Source of the DNA: Butyricimonas faecalis
Lineage (GTDB): Bacteria; Bacteroidota; Bacteroidia; Bacteroidales; Marinifilaceae
Direction of reading: 5' to 3'
DNA: 64,000 nt
Assembly (NCBI RefSeq): GCF_003991565.1
Contig: NZ_CP032819.1
Coordinates: 2,914,001 to 2,978,000, forward strand
Positions 9,601 through 17,243 of this stretch are shown piece by piece (the stretch's first letter is position 1; each line of letters begins with the position of its first letter). The position numbers and the translations under genes are program-made. The notes under the pieces were generated by a model, which saw only the letters and a list, made by a program, of their open reading frames with translations, made no database searches and had not been told where the DNA came from.

Positions 9601-9891
9601 AGGCTCACCTCCCTCCACGGGGATGACGAATACTTCCGTGTTACCGTCATATTGCCCGGTGAAAGCGATATATTTTCCATCCGGTGAAACGCGAGGAAAC
9701 ATTTCGTACCCCACGTGCGAGGTCAATCTACGGGCCGTTCCTCCTTCGGCTGCAACCAGATAAAGATCCCCGGCATACGAGAATACCAACTTGTCCCCCA
9801 CGCTATGCGGGAACCTTAATAACCTTGCTTCCCCGGCCTGTACCCACAAACCGGCTAACAATACACCGAATAAAAGAATAAACCTCCTCAT
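6667..9891 (-). CDS. Tricorn-like S41 family peptidase (beta-propeller, PDZ, tail-specific protease)
   Basis: 1074-residue protein with a signal peptide (cleavage near VQAGEA), so it acts in the periplasm or at the envelope. Residues about 20-600 carry WD40/TolB-like propeller repeats (SPDGKYIAF, WTPDSKRILY, WSPDGNTIYYVSDRD). Residues about 680-750 hold a tricorn C1-type helical region with MHGVDW, followed by a PDZ domain (about 760-850, VEVKAGDYILAINGKSL) and a C-terminal S41 protease domain. The catalytic Ser lies in Y-S-A-S-D-G (about 956-960) and the probable catalytic Glu in IEGTG (about 1017). Tricorn enzymes degrade oligopeptides. Length and domain order match bacterial tricorn homologues. 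It appears monocistronic. Confidence 0.93.
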   Translation of the reverse strand: MRRFILLFGVLLAGLWVQAGEARLLRFPHSVGDKLVFSYAGDLYLVAAEGGTARRLTSHVGYEMFPRVSPDGKYIAFTGQYDGNTEVFVIPVEGGEPRRLTYTATLKRDDLGDRMGPNNVVIGWTPDSKRILYRSRRYTFNDFTGQLFTVPVEGGMSEEIPLKNGGFASYSPDGKKLAYNYIFREFRAWKRYQGGMADDIRVFDFNTKKSERITDNVRQDVFPMWSPDGNTIYYVSDRDDVMNLYAYNVNTKEDKQLTFYKEYDIKFPAIGDKLIVYEQGGYIYGYDLQSGKETKITINIDNDQIYSRPTLTDVSGQISSIAAAPGGERVVVAARGDIFSLPVKEGITYNLTHSSDANDMLAGWSPDGKYISYVSDKDGEFNIYLRDVATGKERKLVKNLKSYIFNYKWSPDSKKILWSEKGNTLNISDVESGNRKIVEKSGIRPMTSYNWSPDGKYITYVRPETTMDNIIVYGVESGEKHQVTDGWFGSSSPNFSEDGKYLVFVSARTFSPTYGRTEWNHVYNDMNKVYILPLAKDAPVLFAPKNDVVWVETAVNEKDKKKESEDKSIVYDFTNLESRLVELPVLASNYYGNVHMLGNRVYYNRGGSTLIYDLNGKKETDSGGNIEFTPGYKKAIVSSGSAFQVEDLPVFSASVTSPVSTKGVKRVIDYHQEWMQIYNESWRQMRDFFYAKNMHGVDWNHVYEKYKVLVPYVNHRTDLTYIIGEMIAELNVGHAYSINGRVPMPERIKMGLLGAKFMKDKSGYFKVTEVIEGANWDASTRSPLTMPGVEVKAGDYILAINGKSLKEVDNLFSELIDMAGKTVELTVNTTPVEKGVRNVLVVPLADESKLYYYHWVQNNIRKVNEATNGEVGYIHIPDMGVDGLNEFVKHYYPQLNKKALIIDDRGNGGGNVSPMITERLMRTPTFYTMHTNQTSGSVNPVGTFLGPKVLLVNEYSASDGDLFPYRFKYNHLGTIIGRRTWGGVVGYSGSIRVVDGGSIVTPSYAPFAADGSEFIIEGTGVTPHVDIENDPYLEYKGEDQQLNKAIQVILEKLKTEKNEIPPIPAFPNKAAKKK

Positions 9892-9980
9892 AGTAATTGA
9901 ATATTGAGAATTAAAAATTGAACATGACTTGCAGGTTTTTCAATCAAACGTCATAAAATCCCACGTCATGAAATCCGAAA

Positions 9981-10550
9981 TCATAAATTATCCAAGAATT
10001 CTTTGATCACGCGGGGGAAATGTTCGTATTCCAAGGCATGGACTTTTGTTGCCAGGGTTTCCGGCGTGTCTCCCGGGTCGATTTCACATTTAGCCTGGAA
10101 AATGGTGGCTCCTTCATCGTAATGGTTGTTCACGTGATGAATCGTGATGCCGCTTTCCTTTTCCCCGGCAGCGATCACGGCCTCGTGTACTTTCATGCCG
10201 TACATTCCCTTCCCCCCGTATGAAGGCAACAGGGCCGGATGGATGTTGATTACCCGGTTTTGATAAGCGTCAATAATGGCATCCGGTACCTTCCACAGGA
10301 AGCCTGCCAAGACGATCAGATCAATATCCAAACGTTTCAACTCGTTTAGAACCAAGTCAGAATGAAAAAACTCTTCCCGCCCGAAAACGAATGTCGGCAC
10401 GTTTAAACGTTTTGCCCGTTCCAGAACATAGGCATCGGGCTTGTTACAGAACACGATTTTTACGACATTTTCGGTGTCATTTTTAAAATAATTAATGATA
10501 TTTTCAGCGTTAGAACCTGAACCAGAGGCAAATATTGCAATTTTTTTCAT
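9981..10550 (-). CDS. purN: Phosphoribosylglycinamide formyltransferase
   Basis: Transfers a formyl group from 10-formyl-tetrahydrofolate to GAR, the third step of purine synthesis, in the cytoplasm. 189 residues, normal for PurN. It opens with IAIFASGSGSNAENI, the phosphate-binding loop. The catalytic triad is visible as Asn102 and His104 in NIHPALLPSYGGKG and Asp145 in HYDEGATIF. The gene is divergent from acpP, with 171 bp between the starts, and reads away toward the tricorn-like gene. Confidence 0.95.
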   Translation of the reverse strand: MKKIAIFASGSGSNAENIINYFKNDTENVVKIVFCNKPDAYVLERAKRLNVPTFVFGREEFFHSDLVLNELKRLDIDLIVLAGFLWKVPDAIIDAYQNRVINIHPALLPSYGGKGMYGMKVHEAVIAAGEKESGITIHHVNNHYDEGATIFQAKCEIDPGDTPETLATKVHALEYEHFPRVIKEFLDNL

Positions 10551-10633
10551 CCTGTAATCTATTAAAAATCAAACGCATAAAGATAAGAAAACTTTATTCA
10601 TGCCAAAAAATTTTCTAGGAAAAATAAATTCTC

Positions 10634-10641
10634 TAACTTTG
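10634..10641 (+). promoter_or_regulatory. Candidate promoter -7 box for acpP-fabF-rnc
   Basis: TAACTTTG matches the Bacteroidetes TAnnTTTG consensus. A TTTT lies 19 nt upstream in the -33 position, a weak match. The 5' leader would be about 75 nt long. Confidence 0.55.
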
Positions 10642-10721
10642 CCCCCGAACTTAGAGAGTTATGCGCGCCTCTTGTAGACGCAAGTGTGAATTTAAAAAAT
10701 GTCTAATTAAAATTTAAAGTT

Positions 10722-10958
10722 ATGTCTGACATTCAAAACAGAGTTAAAGCTATCATTGTTGATAAATTAGGAGTTGACGAAAGTGAAGTTAAACCGGAAG
10801 CTACGTTTACTAACGACTTAGGAGCTGACTCTTTGGATACGGTAGAGTTGATCATGGAACTGGAGAAAGAATTCAACATCACTATTCCGGACGATCAAGC
10901 AGAGAAAATCGCTACCGTGGGCGATGCTATTGCATACGTTGAAGCTAACGCTCAATAA
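10722..10958 (+). CDS. acpP: Acyl carrier protein
   Basis: 78-residue acidic protein carrying growing fatty acyl chains in type II fatty acid synthesis. The phosphopantetheine attachment Ser37 lies in the standard motif [18 protein letters not shown]. Length and four-helix pattern are typical. It heads an acpP-fabF-rnc gene order well known in many bacteria, with 15 nt to fabF. A strong TAnnTTTG box lies upstream. Confidence 0.98.
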   Translation: MSDIQNRVKAIIVDKLGVDESEVKPEATFTNDLGADSLDTVELIMELEKEFNITIPDDQAEKIATVGDAIAYVEANAQ

Positions 10959-10973
10959 TTTAATATTTTATCT

Positions 10974-12218
10974 ATGAATTTCAAACGAGTAGTAATAACT
11001 GGTCTTGGAACTATTAATCCCTTGGGTCATAACGTGGCCGAATTTTGGGAGAACTTGAAAGGTGGCGTCAGTGGCGCCGGTCCTATTACTCGTTTTGATG
11101 CATCTAAATTTCGCACACAATTCGCTTGCGAGGTTAAAAACTACGAGCCCACGGAATACTTCGACAAGAAGGAGGTCCGTAAAATGGATCTTTACAGCCA
11201 GTTTGCCCTGATTTGTTCCAGGGAAGCCGTAAAAGATGCAGGACTTGATTTCTCGCAAGAGGACAGAAAGAGAATCGGTGTAATCTGGGGTGCAGGTATC
11301 GGTGGATTGGATACGTTCTACGAGGAATGCAAAAGTTTTGCATTAGGAGACGGAACTCCCAGATTCAACCCGTTCTTTATACCCAAGATGATTGCCAACA
11401 TGGGTGGAGCGATGATCGCCATAGAAGAAGGCCTAAAGGGTCCGAACTACACGACGGTTTCAGCTTGTGCTTCATCTGCACACTCGTTAGTAGATGCATT
11501 AAATCTAATCCGATTAGGTAAAGCAGACGTGATACTTGCCGGTGGATCTGAGGCGGCTATCACCCCTCCGGGTGTAGGCGGTTTCAATTCCATGAAAGCT
11601 TTATCCACTCGTAATGATGACCCGAAAACAGCATCGCGTCCTTTTGACGCTGATCGTGACGGATTCGTTATCGGCGAGGGAGGTGCTTGCTTAGTCGTGG
11701 AAGAGTATGAACATGCCGTAAAAAGAGGTGCTCACATCTATGCAGAACTCGCGGGTGGTGGAGCCAATTGCGACGCTTACCACATGACTGCACCGGATCC
11801 GGAAGGACAAGGAGCCGCCGATGTTATGTTGCTCGCGTTGGAAGACGCCGGACTAAGCCCGAAAGATGTTGATTATATCAACGTTCACGGAACGTCTACC
11901 GGACTGGGAGATGTGGCAGAACCTAAGGCCATTCAGAAAGCATTTGGTGAACACGCTTATGAACTGAATATCAGTTCCACCAAATCAATGACAGGACATT
12001 TATTAGGTGCCGCCGGTGCCTTGGAAGCAATCGCTTGTGTTCTGGCTGTGAAAAACAACATTGTACCTCCTACCATTAATTTCAGCAATCTTGATCCGGA
12101 GCTGGATCCCAAGCTGAATTTCACGTTCAACAAGGCTCAAGAGAAAGAAATCAATGTAGCCATCAGTAACACTTTCGGTTTCGGAGGACACAATGCTTGC
12201 GTTGTATTCAAAAAATAA
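10974..12218 (+). CDS. fabF: Beta-ketoacyl-ACP synthase II
   Basis: Condensing enzyme of fatty acid elongation, 414 residues, cytoplasmic. The Cys-His-His catalytic triad is visible: Cys165 in TVSACASSAHS, His305 in NVHGTSTGLGD and His342 in KSMTGHLLGAAG. The C-terminal GFGGHNACVVFK block is also standard. It follows acpP by 15 nt and precedes rnc by 23 nt, consistent with a single transcript. FabF rather than FabB is chosen from gene order and overall similarity. Confidence 0.97.
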   Translation: MNFKRVVITGLGTINPLGHNVAEFWENLKGGVSGAGPITRFDASKFRTQFACEVKNYEPTEYFDKKEVRKMDLYSQFALICSREAVKDAGLDFSQEDRKRIGVIWGAGIGGLDTFYEECKSFALGDGTPRFNPFFIPKMIANMGGAMIAIEEGLKGPNYTTVSACASSAHSLVDALNLIRLGKADVILAGGSEAAITPPGVGGFNSMKALSTRNDDPKTASRPFDADRDGFVIGEGGACLVVEEYEHAVKRGAHIYAELAGGGANCDAYHMTAPDPEGQGAADVMLLALEDAGLSPKDVDYINVHGTSTGLGDVAEPKAIQKAFGEHAYELNISSTKSMTGHLLGAAGALEAIACVLAVKNNIVPPTINFSNLDPELDPKLNFTFNKAQEKEINVAISNTFGFGGHNACVVFKK

Positions 12219-12241
12219 TCACGAACTAAAATTTTGGGGAA

Positions 12242-12982
12242 GTGATTAGTAAAATAATTCAATCCATAAAACTTTACCTTCACAGGAAGGAAAAGTTTTA
12301 TGGATTGTCTATTTCGGAATGGGGATTCGTTCCCGGTAACAAGGGTTTATATACCTTGGCATTGTTACATAAATCGGCATCCAGATACACGAAAAGCGGA
12401 ACCGTGTTGAATTACGAACGCCTCGAATTTTTAGGAGATGCCGTACTGGGAGCTATTGTCGCTGAAATTCTATACAAGTTTTTTCCCAACAAGGATGAAG
12501 GGTTCATGACTCGTTTACGCTCCAAGATCGTGAGTCGCGAATCATTGAATATTATTGCCATTAAAATGGGGTTGAACGAGGAGGTAATTGCCAAATCGGA
12601 TATTTCCAAAAACAAACATATTTACGGTGATGTATTCGAGGCTTTTACCGGGGCTATCTACCTGGACCAAGGGTACGATAGAACCAAGGCATTTATCGAG
12701 AATTATATTTTCCCTCACTACGTGAATCTGGAAGACCTCGTGTACGTTGACAAAAACTACAAGAGCAGGCTGATTGAATGGGCTCAAAAACAAAAGATTG
12801 ACCTGAATATCGAGACACTTGAAAGTAATGCCCGTCACGCCAAATTTGTCTGTACGATCTCCATCGGCGAAGAGATCATGGCTCAAGGCACAGGTGCATC
12901 AAAAAAAGAAGCGGAGCAAAACTCCGCTGAAAAGGCTATCCAAAAACTCCAAGTTGAAGCACAAGGAGAAATTGAAATCTAA
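12242..12982 (+). CDS. rnc: Ribonuclease III
   Basis: Double-strand-specific endoribonuclease for rRNA and mRNA processing, 246 residues. The RNase III signature ERLEFLGDAVLGAIVAE lies at about residues 60-75, with the second acidic cluster in GDVFEAFTGAIYLD. A C-terminal dsRNA-binding domain ends with GTGASKKEAEQNSAEKAIQKL. The only in-frame start before the conserved region is GTG at 12242. A GGGGA ribosome-binding element lies only one base upstream, unusually close, so the exact start is uncertain. Its stop is one base from the end of the convergent efp gene. Confidence 0.95.
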   Translation: MISKIIQSIKLYLHRKEKFYGLSISEWGFVPGNKGLYTLALLHKSASRYTKSGTVLNYERLEFLGDAVLGAIVAEILYKFFPNKDEGFMTRLRSKIVSRESLNIIAIKMGLNEEVIAKSDISKNKHIYGDVFEAFTGAIYLDQGYDRTKAFIENYIFPHYVNLEDLVYVDKNYKSRLIEWAQKQKIDLNIETLESNARHAKFVCTISIGEEIMAQGTGASKKEAEQNSAEKAIQKLQVEAQGEIEI

Positions 12983-12983
12983 T

Positions 12984-13553
12984 TTATTCTTTCACACGTT
13001 CCACGTAAGTACCGTCCTCCGTTTTGATACGGATTTTCTCGCCGGTATTGATGAAAAGAGGAACCATTACTCTTGCACCGGTTTCTACCTCTGCCGGTTT
13101 CAACGCCGTGGAAGAAGCGGTATCACCTTTTAATCCCGGCTCCGTGTAAGTCACTTCCAAAACAACTGTCGGCAACAACTCAACATACAACGGGGTTTCC
13201 GTGTCTGCGTGTACTACCATTTCAACAGCATCACCTTCTTTCAAGAACTGGGGAGCATTGATCAAATCTTTCGCGATAGGTATTTGCTCGAAAGTTTCCG
13301 TGTGCATCATGATATAATCCTCTCCTTCCATGTACAGGAATTGGTAGGGGCGTCTCTCGATGCGTACGACATCGATCTTCACTCCGGAAGTAAACGTATT
13401 TTCCAAGGTACGACCGGTTTTGATGTTCTGCATTTTTGTTCTCACGAAAGCAGGACCTTTACCGGGTTTCACATGTTGAAACTGTACAATTCTGTATAAA
13501 TCGTCTTTGAAAACGATACATAATCCATTTCTAAAATCAGCCGTTGTTGCCAT
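12984..13553 (-). CDS. efp: Translation elongation factor P
   Basis: Relieves ribosome stalling at polyproline stretches. 189 residues in three domains: an N-terminal KOW-like domain with the loop KPGKGPAF, whose Lys32 is at the position modified in other bacteria, followed by two OB-fold domains. The central [13 protein letters not shown] and the C-terminal [17 protein letters not shown] are typical. It has its own promoter (13595-13626) and converges on rnc with a single base between the stop codons. Confidence 0.97.
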   Translation of the reverse strand: MATTADFRNGLCIVFKDDLYRIVQFQHVKPGKGPAFVRTKMQNIKTGRTLENTFTSGVKIDVVRIERRPYQFLYMEGEDYIMMHTETFEQIPIAKDLINAPQFLKEGDAVEMVVHADTETPLYVELLPTVVLEVTYTEPGLKGDTASSTALKPAEVETGARVMVPLFINTGEKIRIKTEDGTYVERVKE

Positions 13554-13594
13554 TTATTTTATTTTTTAGATTTAATATTTTTTCATTGAGGGTG

Positions 13595-13626
13595 CAAAGA
13601 TAAGGAAATCAGCACAAATCACCAAA
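13595..13626 (-). promoter_or_regulatory. Promoter of efp (Bacteroidetes type)
   Basis: On the minus strand a TTTG (13626-13623) is followed after 20 nt by TATCTTTG (13602-13595), matching the Bacteroidetes TTTG...TAnnTTTG arrangement. The start of transcription would lie about 35 nt before the efp ATG. Confidence 0.7.
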
Positions 13627-13654
13627 TACATATAAATTTTAGATGTATGATTTC

Positions 13655-14542
13655 TCATCGCCACAATCGATAATAAACTCCTAAAGGTAGTGATTTTTCG
13701 TAAGAATCAGTAAAATACAACTCACCGAATTGTTCTCCAGAACAATTCCCTACTAGCTGACGCACAATACCACGGGCCAATAAAGCAGACAATCCCATGG
13801 AATACAGATTCAGCACAAGAAAACTATTGGAGGATTCCAGCAATTGCCCGCATAAGGTGATTAATTCGTTTATATTTTCCTCTAGCACCCATTTCTCACC
13901 ATTCGCCCCACGCCCGTAAGCCGGAGGGTCTAGAATAATCCCGTTGTACTTTTTTCCCCGACGCACTTCTCTCTGTACAAACTTTAAAGCATCTTCCACG
14001 ATCCAACGCACCCCGTCCAAACCGGAAGCCTCCATATTCTCCCTTGCCCAAGAAACGACAGGCTTCACCGAATCCACGTGAGTTACATCCGCACCCGCAC
14101 TCTTCGCAGCGAGAGTAGCACCGCCCGTGTAAGCAAATAAATTCAGTACTTTTGCTCCCGTACCGATTCGTTTTACCTGATCCGATATAAAATTCCAGTT
14201 CTCGGCCTGTTCCGGAAATACCCCCACGTGTTTGAAAGAGGTCAATCCCAATCGCATCCGGATGCTCATATCTCCATAGCGGTAATTCACGAACCATTGC
14301 TGTGGCATTTTAGGCTTACAAATCCACTCTCCCCGCTCCTCACTCTTCTTGTCCTTCTTGAAATAAGCATCTGCCCGTTGCTGCCACTCCGCATCGGAAA
14401 GTGATTTATTCCATATCGCCTGCGGCTCCGGCCGAGCAATCACGTAACGTCCGAAGCGCTCCAATTTTTCGTACGCTCCACTATCTATCAACTCGTAATC
14501 CGTCCAACATGAAGGACTTAGTAGTTTTATATTCATTATCAC
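13655..14542 (-). CDS. Class I SAM-dependent rRNA methyltransferase (RlmI/YccW-like)
   Basis: 295-residue cytoplasmic methyltransferase. The SAM-binding motif I is KVLNLFAYTGGATLAA, and the catalytic motif IV is GIILDPPAYGRG, as in RlmI-type 23S rRNA cytosine-C5 or guanine methylases. The N-terminal PUA domain of RlmI seems short or absent. The exact target base is not deducible. The ATG overlaps the tsaB stop by 4 nt (ATGA), so the two genes are translationally coupled, which fits a shared role in RNA modification. Confidence 0.85.
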   Translation of the reverse strand: MIMNIKLLSPSCWTDYELIDSGAYEKLERFGRYVIARPEPQAIWNKSLSDAEWQQRADAYFKKDKKSEERGEWICKPKMPQQWFVNYRYGDMSIRMRLGLTSFKHVGVFPEQAENWNFISDQVKRIGTGAKVLNLFAYTGGATLAAKSAGADVTHVDSVKPVVSWARENMEASGLDGVRWIVEDALKFVQREVRRGKKYNGIILDPPAYGRGANGEKWVLEENINELITLCGQLLESSNSFLVLNLYSMGLSALLARGIVRQLVGNCSGEQFGELYFTDSYEKSLPLGVYYRLWR

Positions 14543-15225
14543 AAAACTTTTTTCTTCGGCACTGTTGCCACAAAATCTTTTAAATAAAACGGCTCGAAAT
14601 AAGCCACATCTTCAAATTTTTTATCCTCAAACTTACGTTCGGCAAGTGTTATCATGTTTCCGGCAGAAGTTGCCACCCCATCAATAAACATTGCATTCGG
14701 ATGTTTTAACACCTCCTTTATCTTATTACTCCCGTTGCCAAAAAACAAGATCTTATGTTCCGATAACAAATCCGCAAATGAATTTTCGTCTATTATCTCC
14801 GCATGAATATCACGTACGACATTTCCTATCCGGTCATAAATAGCCGTGTACACTTCCATGCGACGAGCGTCGATCATGGGACAATAGTAAGCCTCTTCGT
14901 TCTCTCGACAAGCCACTGCATTTGCCAACGCCTCCAAGGTACTTACCGCAATCAGCGGCTTACCCGCACCAAAACATATCCCTTTGGCTAAAGATACCCC
15001 AATGCGCAAGCCCGTGTAGGAACCGGGGCCCATGCTCACAGCCACGGCATCCAAGTCGTTTGCCGTTAAATTATTCTCCTTCAACAAATCATCCACGTAT
15101 ACACCCAGCAAAGTGGAATGATTGAATCCCTCGTCATTTTCTTTTAAAGCAACCACGTGTTCGTCCCGAGCGATAGCCACGGAACAAATATCCGTAGAAG
15201 TATCTATATTTAAAATCAGTGCCAT
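14539..15225 (-). CDS. tsaB: tRNA threonylcarbamoyladenosine biosynthesis protein TsaB
   Basis: ASKHA-fold protein of 228 residues that pairs with TsaD in making the t6A37 modification of ANN-decoding tRNAs. It begins ALILNIDTSTDICSVAI, the family phosphate-loop segment, and contains AVSMGPGSYTGLRIGVSLAKG, the conserved TsaB/TsaD motif. Length is typical of TsaB, and the metal-binding histidines of TsaD are absent. The methyltransferase gene overlaps its end by 4 nt, and tsaC lies 74 bp upstream on the same strand, so two t6A genes are clustered. Confidence 0.93.
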   Translation of the reverse strand: MALILNIDTSTDICSVAIARDEHVVALKENDEGFNHSTLLGVYVDDLLKENNLTANDLDAVAVSMGPGSYTGLRIGVSLAKGICFGAGKPLIAVSTLEALANAVACRENEEAYYCPMIDARRMEVYTAIYDRIGNVVRDIHAEIIDENSFADLLSEHKILFFGNGSNKIKEVLKHPNAMFIDGVATSAGNMITLAERKFEDKKFEDVAYFEPFYLKDFVATVPKKKVL

Positions 15226-15232
15226 AATACAA

Positions 15233-15261
15233 TTGAAAATTGAAAATTGAAAATTGAAAAT
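15233..15261. repeat. Short tandem repeat (GAAAATT units) in tsaC-tsaB gap
   Basis: Three to four tandem copies of an ATTGAAA-type unit lie just upstream of tsaB. Such AT-rich micro-repeats recur between genes in this genome (for example two ACGATTTTAGATTA units at 19125-19153). No function is apparent. Confidence 0.6.
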
Positions 15262-15299
15262 GTGAAAGACATATCAAGGTTCAATTCTCGGGTTAATAA

Positions 15300-15875
15300 T
15301 TATTTCCTGATGATTTGAATCTCTCCTCCGACACCCAGTTTGATGATACTAGAGGGTGCGGGATTCGAAGTTTCTTCTTGACGGAAATCTACCACGTAAT
15401 CAACGACAGACTTCACGGCATCACTAATTTCCGCAAAACACTTGGGGGAAGGTTCTCCGCTGATATTAGCCGACGTTGAAACAATGGGTTTGCGGAAACG
15501 GTAAAGCAAGGCTTTCGTGAAAGCCTCCGAGGTGATCCGGATGCCTATGGTCCGATCTTGTGCAATCAAGTTCTTTGCCAGGTTCTTTGCATTCGGATAA
15601 ATGATTGTCATGGGTTTATCATTCACTTCCAATAACTCGTAAGCCACATCTGGAACCTCGACGTAGGAGGCAAGCTTGCCCACGTCATCCAGTAATACCA
15701 ACATGGCCTTGTTGTCCTCCCGGTGTTTCAGCTCGTATATCCGTTTCACGGCTAGCTCGTTCGTGGCGTCACACCCGATACCCCATATCGTGTCCGTGGG
15801 ATAAAGAATTATCCCCCCGTTTTTAAGAACCTCGCAAGCCTTGCGAACTTCTTCTTTTAACTTTTCATCATTCAT
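15300..15875 (-). CDS. tsaC: L-threonylcarbamoyladenylate synthase (Sua5/YwlC/TsaC family)
   Basis: Makes threonylcarbamoyl-AMP from threonine, bicarbonate and ATP, the first step of tRNA t6A synthesis. 191 residues, the short TsaC length without the extra Sua5 domain. Visible family motifs are GGIILYPTDTIWGIGCDA, the KHREDNKAMLVLL nucleotide-binding loop and STSANISGEPSP. It lies immediately upstream of tsaB on the same strand, so the two enzymes are likely co-expressed. Confidence 0.94.
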   Translation of the reverse strand: MNDEKLKEEVRKACEVLKNGGIILYPTDTIWGIGCDATNELAVKRIYELKHREDNKAMLVLLDDVGKLASYVEVPDVAYELLEVNDKPMTIIYPNAKNLAKNLIAQDRTIGIRITSEAFTKALLYRFRKPIVSTSANISGEPSPKCFAEISDAVKSVVDYVVDFRQEETSNPAPSSIIKLGVGGEIQIIRK

Positions 15876-15941
15876 TATAAGTCATCTATAGTGGGGACGA
15901 AAGTACAAAGTTTACGGCAGGATGTCAATTTTTAAAGAAAT

Positions 15942-15985
15942 AATTATGACTTTATCACCAGATTATCGGCGATAAAGTCATAATT
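15942..15985 (-). terminator. Hairpin terminator downstream of ddh
   Basis: Perfect 15-bp inverted repeat (AATTATGACTTTATC with its complement) around a 14-nt loop, located just past the ddh stop at 16008. In the minus direction it is followed by ATTTCTTT, a moderate U-rich tail. Confidence 0.65.
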
Positions 15986-16007
15986 GTTATCTTGTTTTGT
16001 CGTTAAA

Positions 16008-16904
16008 TTATACCAAATGTTTGATCAATTCCTCTCGATCTCCGTACAACATATCAATCACCGGGATTTCAATTAGTGCATAGCATCCCGGTTGCTGTTT
16101 CATGCAAGCTCGAGCCGTGGCCACAAGGATTTGTCCTGTCAAGGCCGGATTATTGATTTTCATATCAAATTCGAACAACTGATTCTGTGTTTTACCGGAA
16201 ACTCCCTTACGAACAAGATTCACGCCGTGGCCCATGTCCTTCAGGCTGTCAACAGATTCCACCTGCATTACATGCGTTTCATCATGTGCAAAATAAGGAT
16301 CGGTTTTGATAGCCTCCGCCACTTGTTTAAAATCGTACCCCTCTTTCAGTTCCACATAGACCATCCGGCGATGGATTCCCGTACCTAGCGGGATTGTCAT
16401 GGACAACGCAGCTTTCACGCCTTCAACGGCCTTCACGGCAACCGTGTGTCCCATGCTCATGCCGGGACCGAAATTCGTATAAGTAATCCCTTTGGGGGCA
16501 CAAGCCTCTAACAAAGCACGAACGACAGAATCACTTCCCGGGTCCCATCCCGCGGAGATAACAGATACTTTTCCATGCTTTTTAGCAATCTCTCCCAGAC
16601 GTTTATGCAAACCGGAAATCTCCGTGTGAATATCAAAACTATCCACCGTGTTAATCCCCATAGCCAGAATTTTCGAGGCATACGACTCCACACTACGGGT
16701 CGGTGTACACAAAATTGCCACATCTACATCCTTGATTTGAGCAATATCCGACACGACAATATAGTCCTTCAATTCAGCCGGCACGTTCGTTGCGTCCCGA
16801 CGTACTACTCCTGCTACTTCAAAGTCGGGGGCAGTTTGCAGTGCTTCAAGCACATACTTGCCAATATTCCCATACCCGACAATGGCTGCTCTAATTTTTT
16901 TCAT
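16008..16904 (-). CDS. ddh: meso-Diaminopimelate D-dehydrogenase
   Basis: NADPH-dependent enzyme that makes meso-diaminopimelate directly from tetrahydrodipicolinate, for lysine and peptidoglycan. 298 residues from the chosen ATG. The N-terminal Rossmann motif is AAIVGYGNIGKYVLEAL, and the substrate-binding part contains AGWDPGSDSVVRAL and TNFGPGMSMGHTVAVKA, both typical of Ddh. An in-frame ATG 84 nt farther upstream would add 28 hydrophobic, poorly conserved residues ahead of the Rossmann strand, so the start at 16904 is preferred. A strong terminator follows. Confidence 0.93.
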   Translation of the reverse strand: MKKIRAAIVGYGNIGKYVLEALQTAPDFEVAGVVRRDATNVPAELKDYIVVSDIAQIKDVDVAILCTPTRSVESYASKILAMGINTVDSFDIHTEISGLHKRLGEIAKKHGKVSVISAGWDPGSDSVVRALLEACAPKGITYTNFGPGMSMGHTVAVKAVEGVKAALSMTIPLGTGIHRRMVYVELKEGYDFKQVAEAIKTDPYFAHDETHVMQVESVDSLKDMGHGVNLVRKGVSGKTQNQLFEFDMKINNPALTGQILVATARACMKQQPGCYALIEIPVIDMLYGDREELIKHLV

Positions 16905-17243
16905 CTGTTTTTTGCTTTTTAAATTAACATTGCAAATTACGAAATAAAATTTTTTTTGACAAAATACAAACACATCATTTCCATCCATTTGTTAAACTTT
17001 CAACACCTATTTCTCCATCATATCAAAATACAACATCATTTACTCCATCCATCCTTTCACTTTAGCTATATCCGTTATGCCAAGCTAAAAAACGCCCCTT
17101 TCACAAAACTCTTAAAAAGACTTATATTCTCATCCAAGCGATGAAATAAAGAAGAATTTCTTTTTTTTATTGTCAAAAACGGCTAATTTTGCTTTTCGTT
17201 TTTAATAACAAACAGTTACAGAATAAATACATAAAAATCTATT
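16905..17243. other. Divergent intergenic region between ddh and mutA
   Basis: This 339-bp stretch separates the two divergent starts. It holds the candidate mutA -7 box at 17184-17191 and long T/A runs. A 62-codon frame in it has atypical composition and no recognisable features. No cobalamin-riboswitch-like structure was seen. Confidence 0.5.
17184..17191 (+). promoter_or_regulatory. Candidate -7 box for mutA-mutB
   Basis: TAATTTTG matches TAnnTTTG and would give a leader of about 46 nt before the mutA ATG. The -33 region is T-rich without a clean TTTG. Confidence 0.5.

Noticed and set aside
16956..17144. 62-codon frame between ddh and mutA
   Set aside because: Composition is dominated by His, Leu, Lys and Phe from AT-rich DNA, with no motif or clear ribosome-binding site.
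16905..17243. Cobalamin riboswitch upstream of mutA
   Set aside because: No B12-box-like or multi-stem structure could be recognised in the AT-rich leader.
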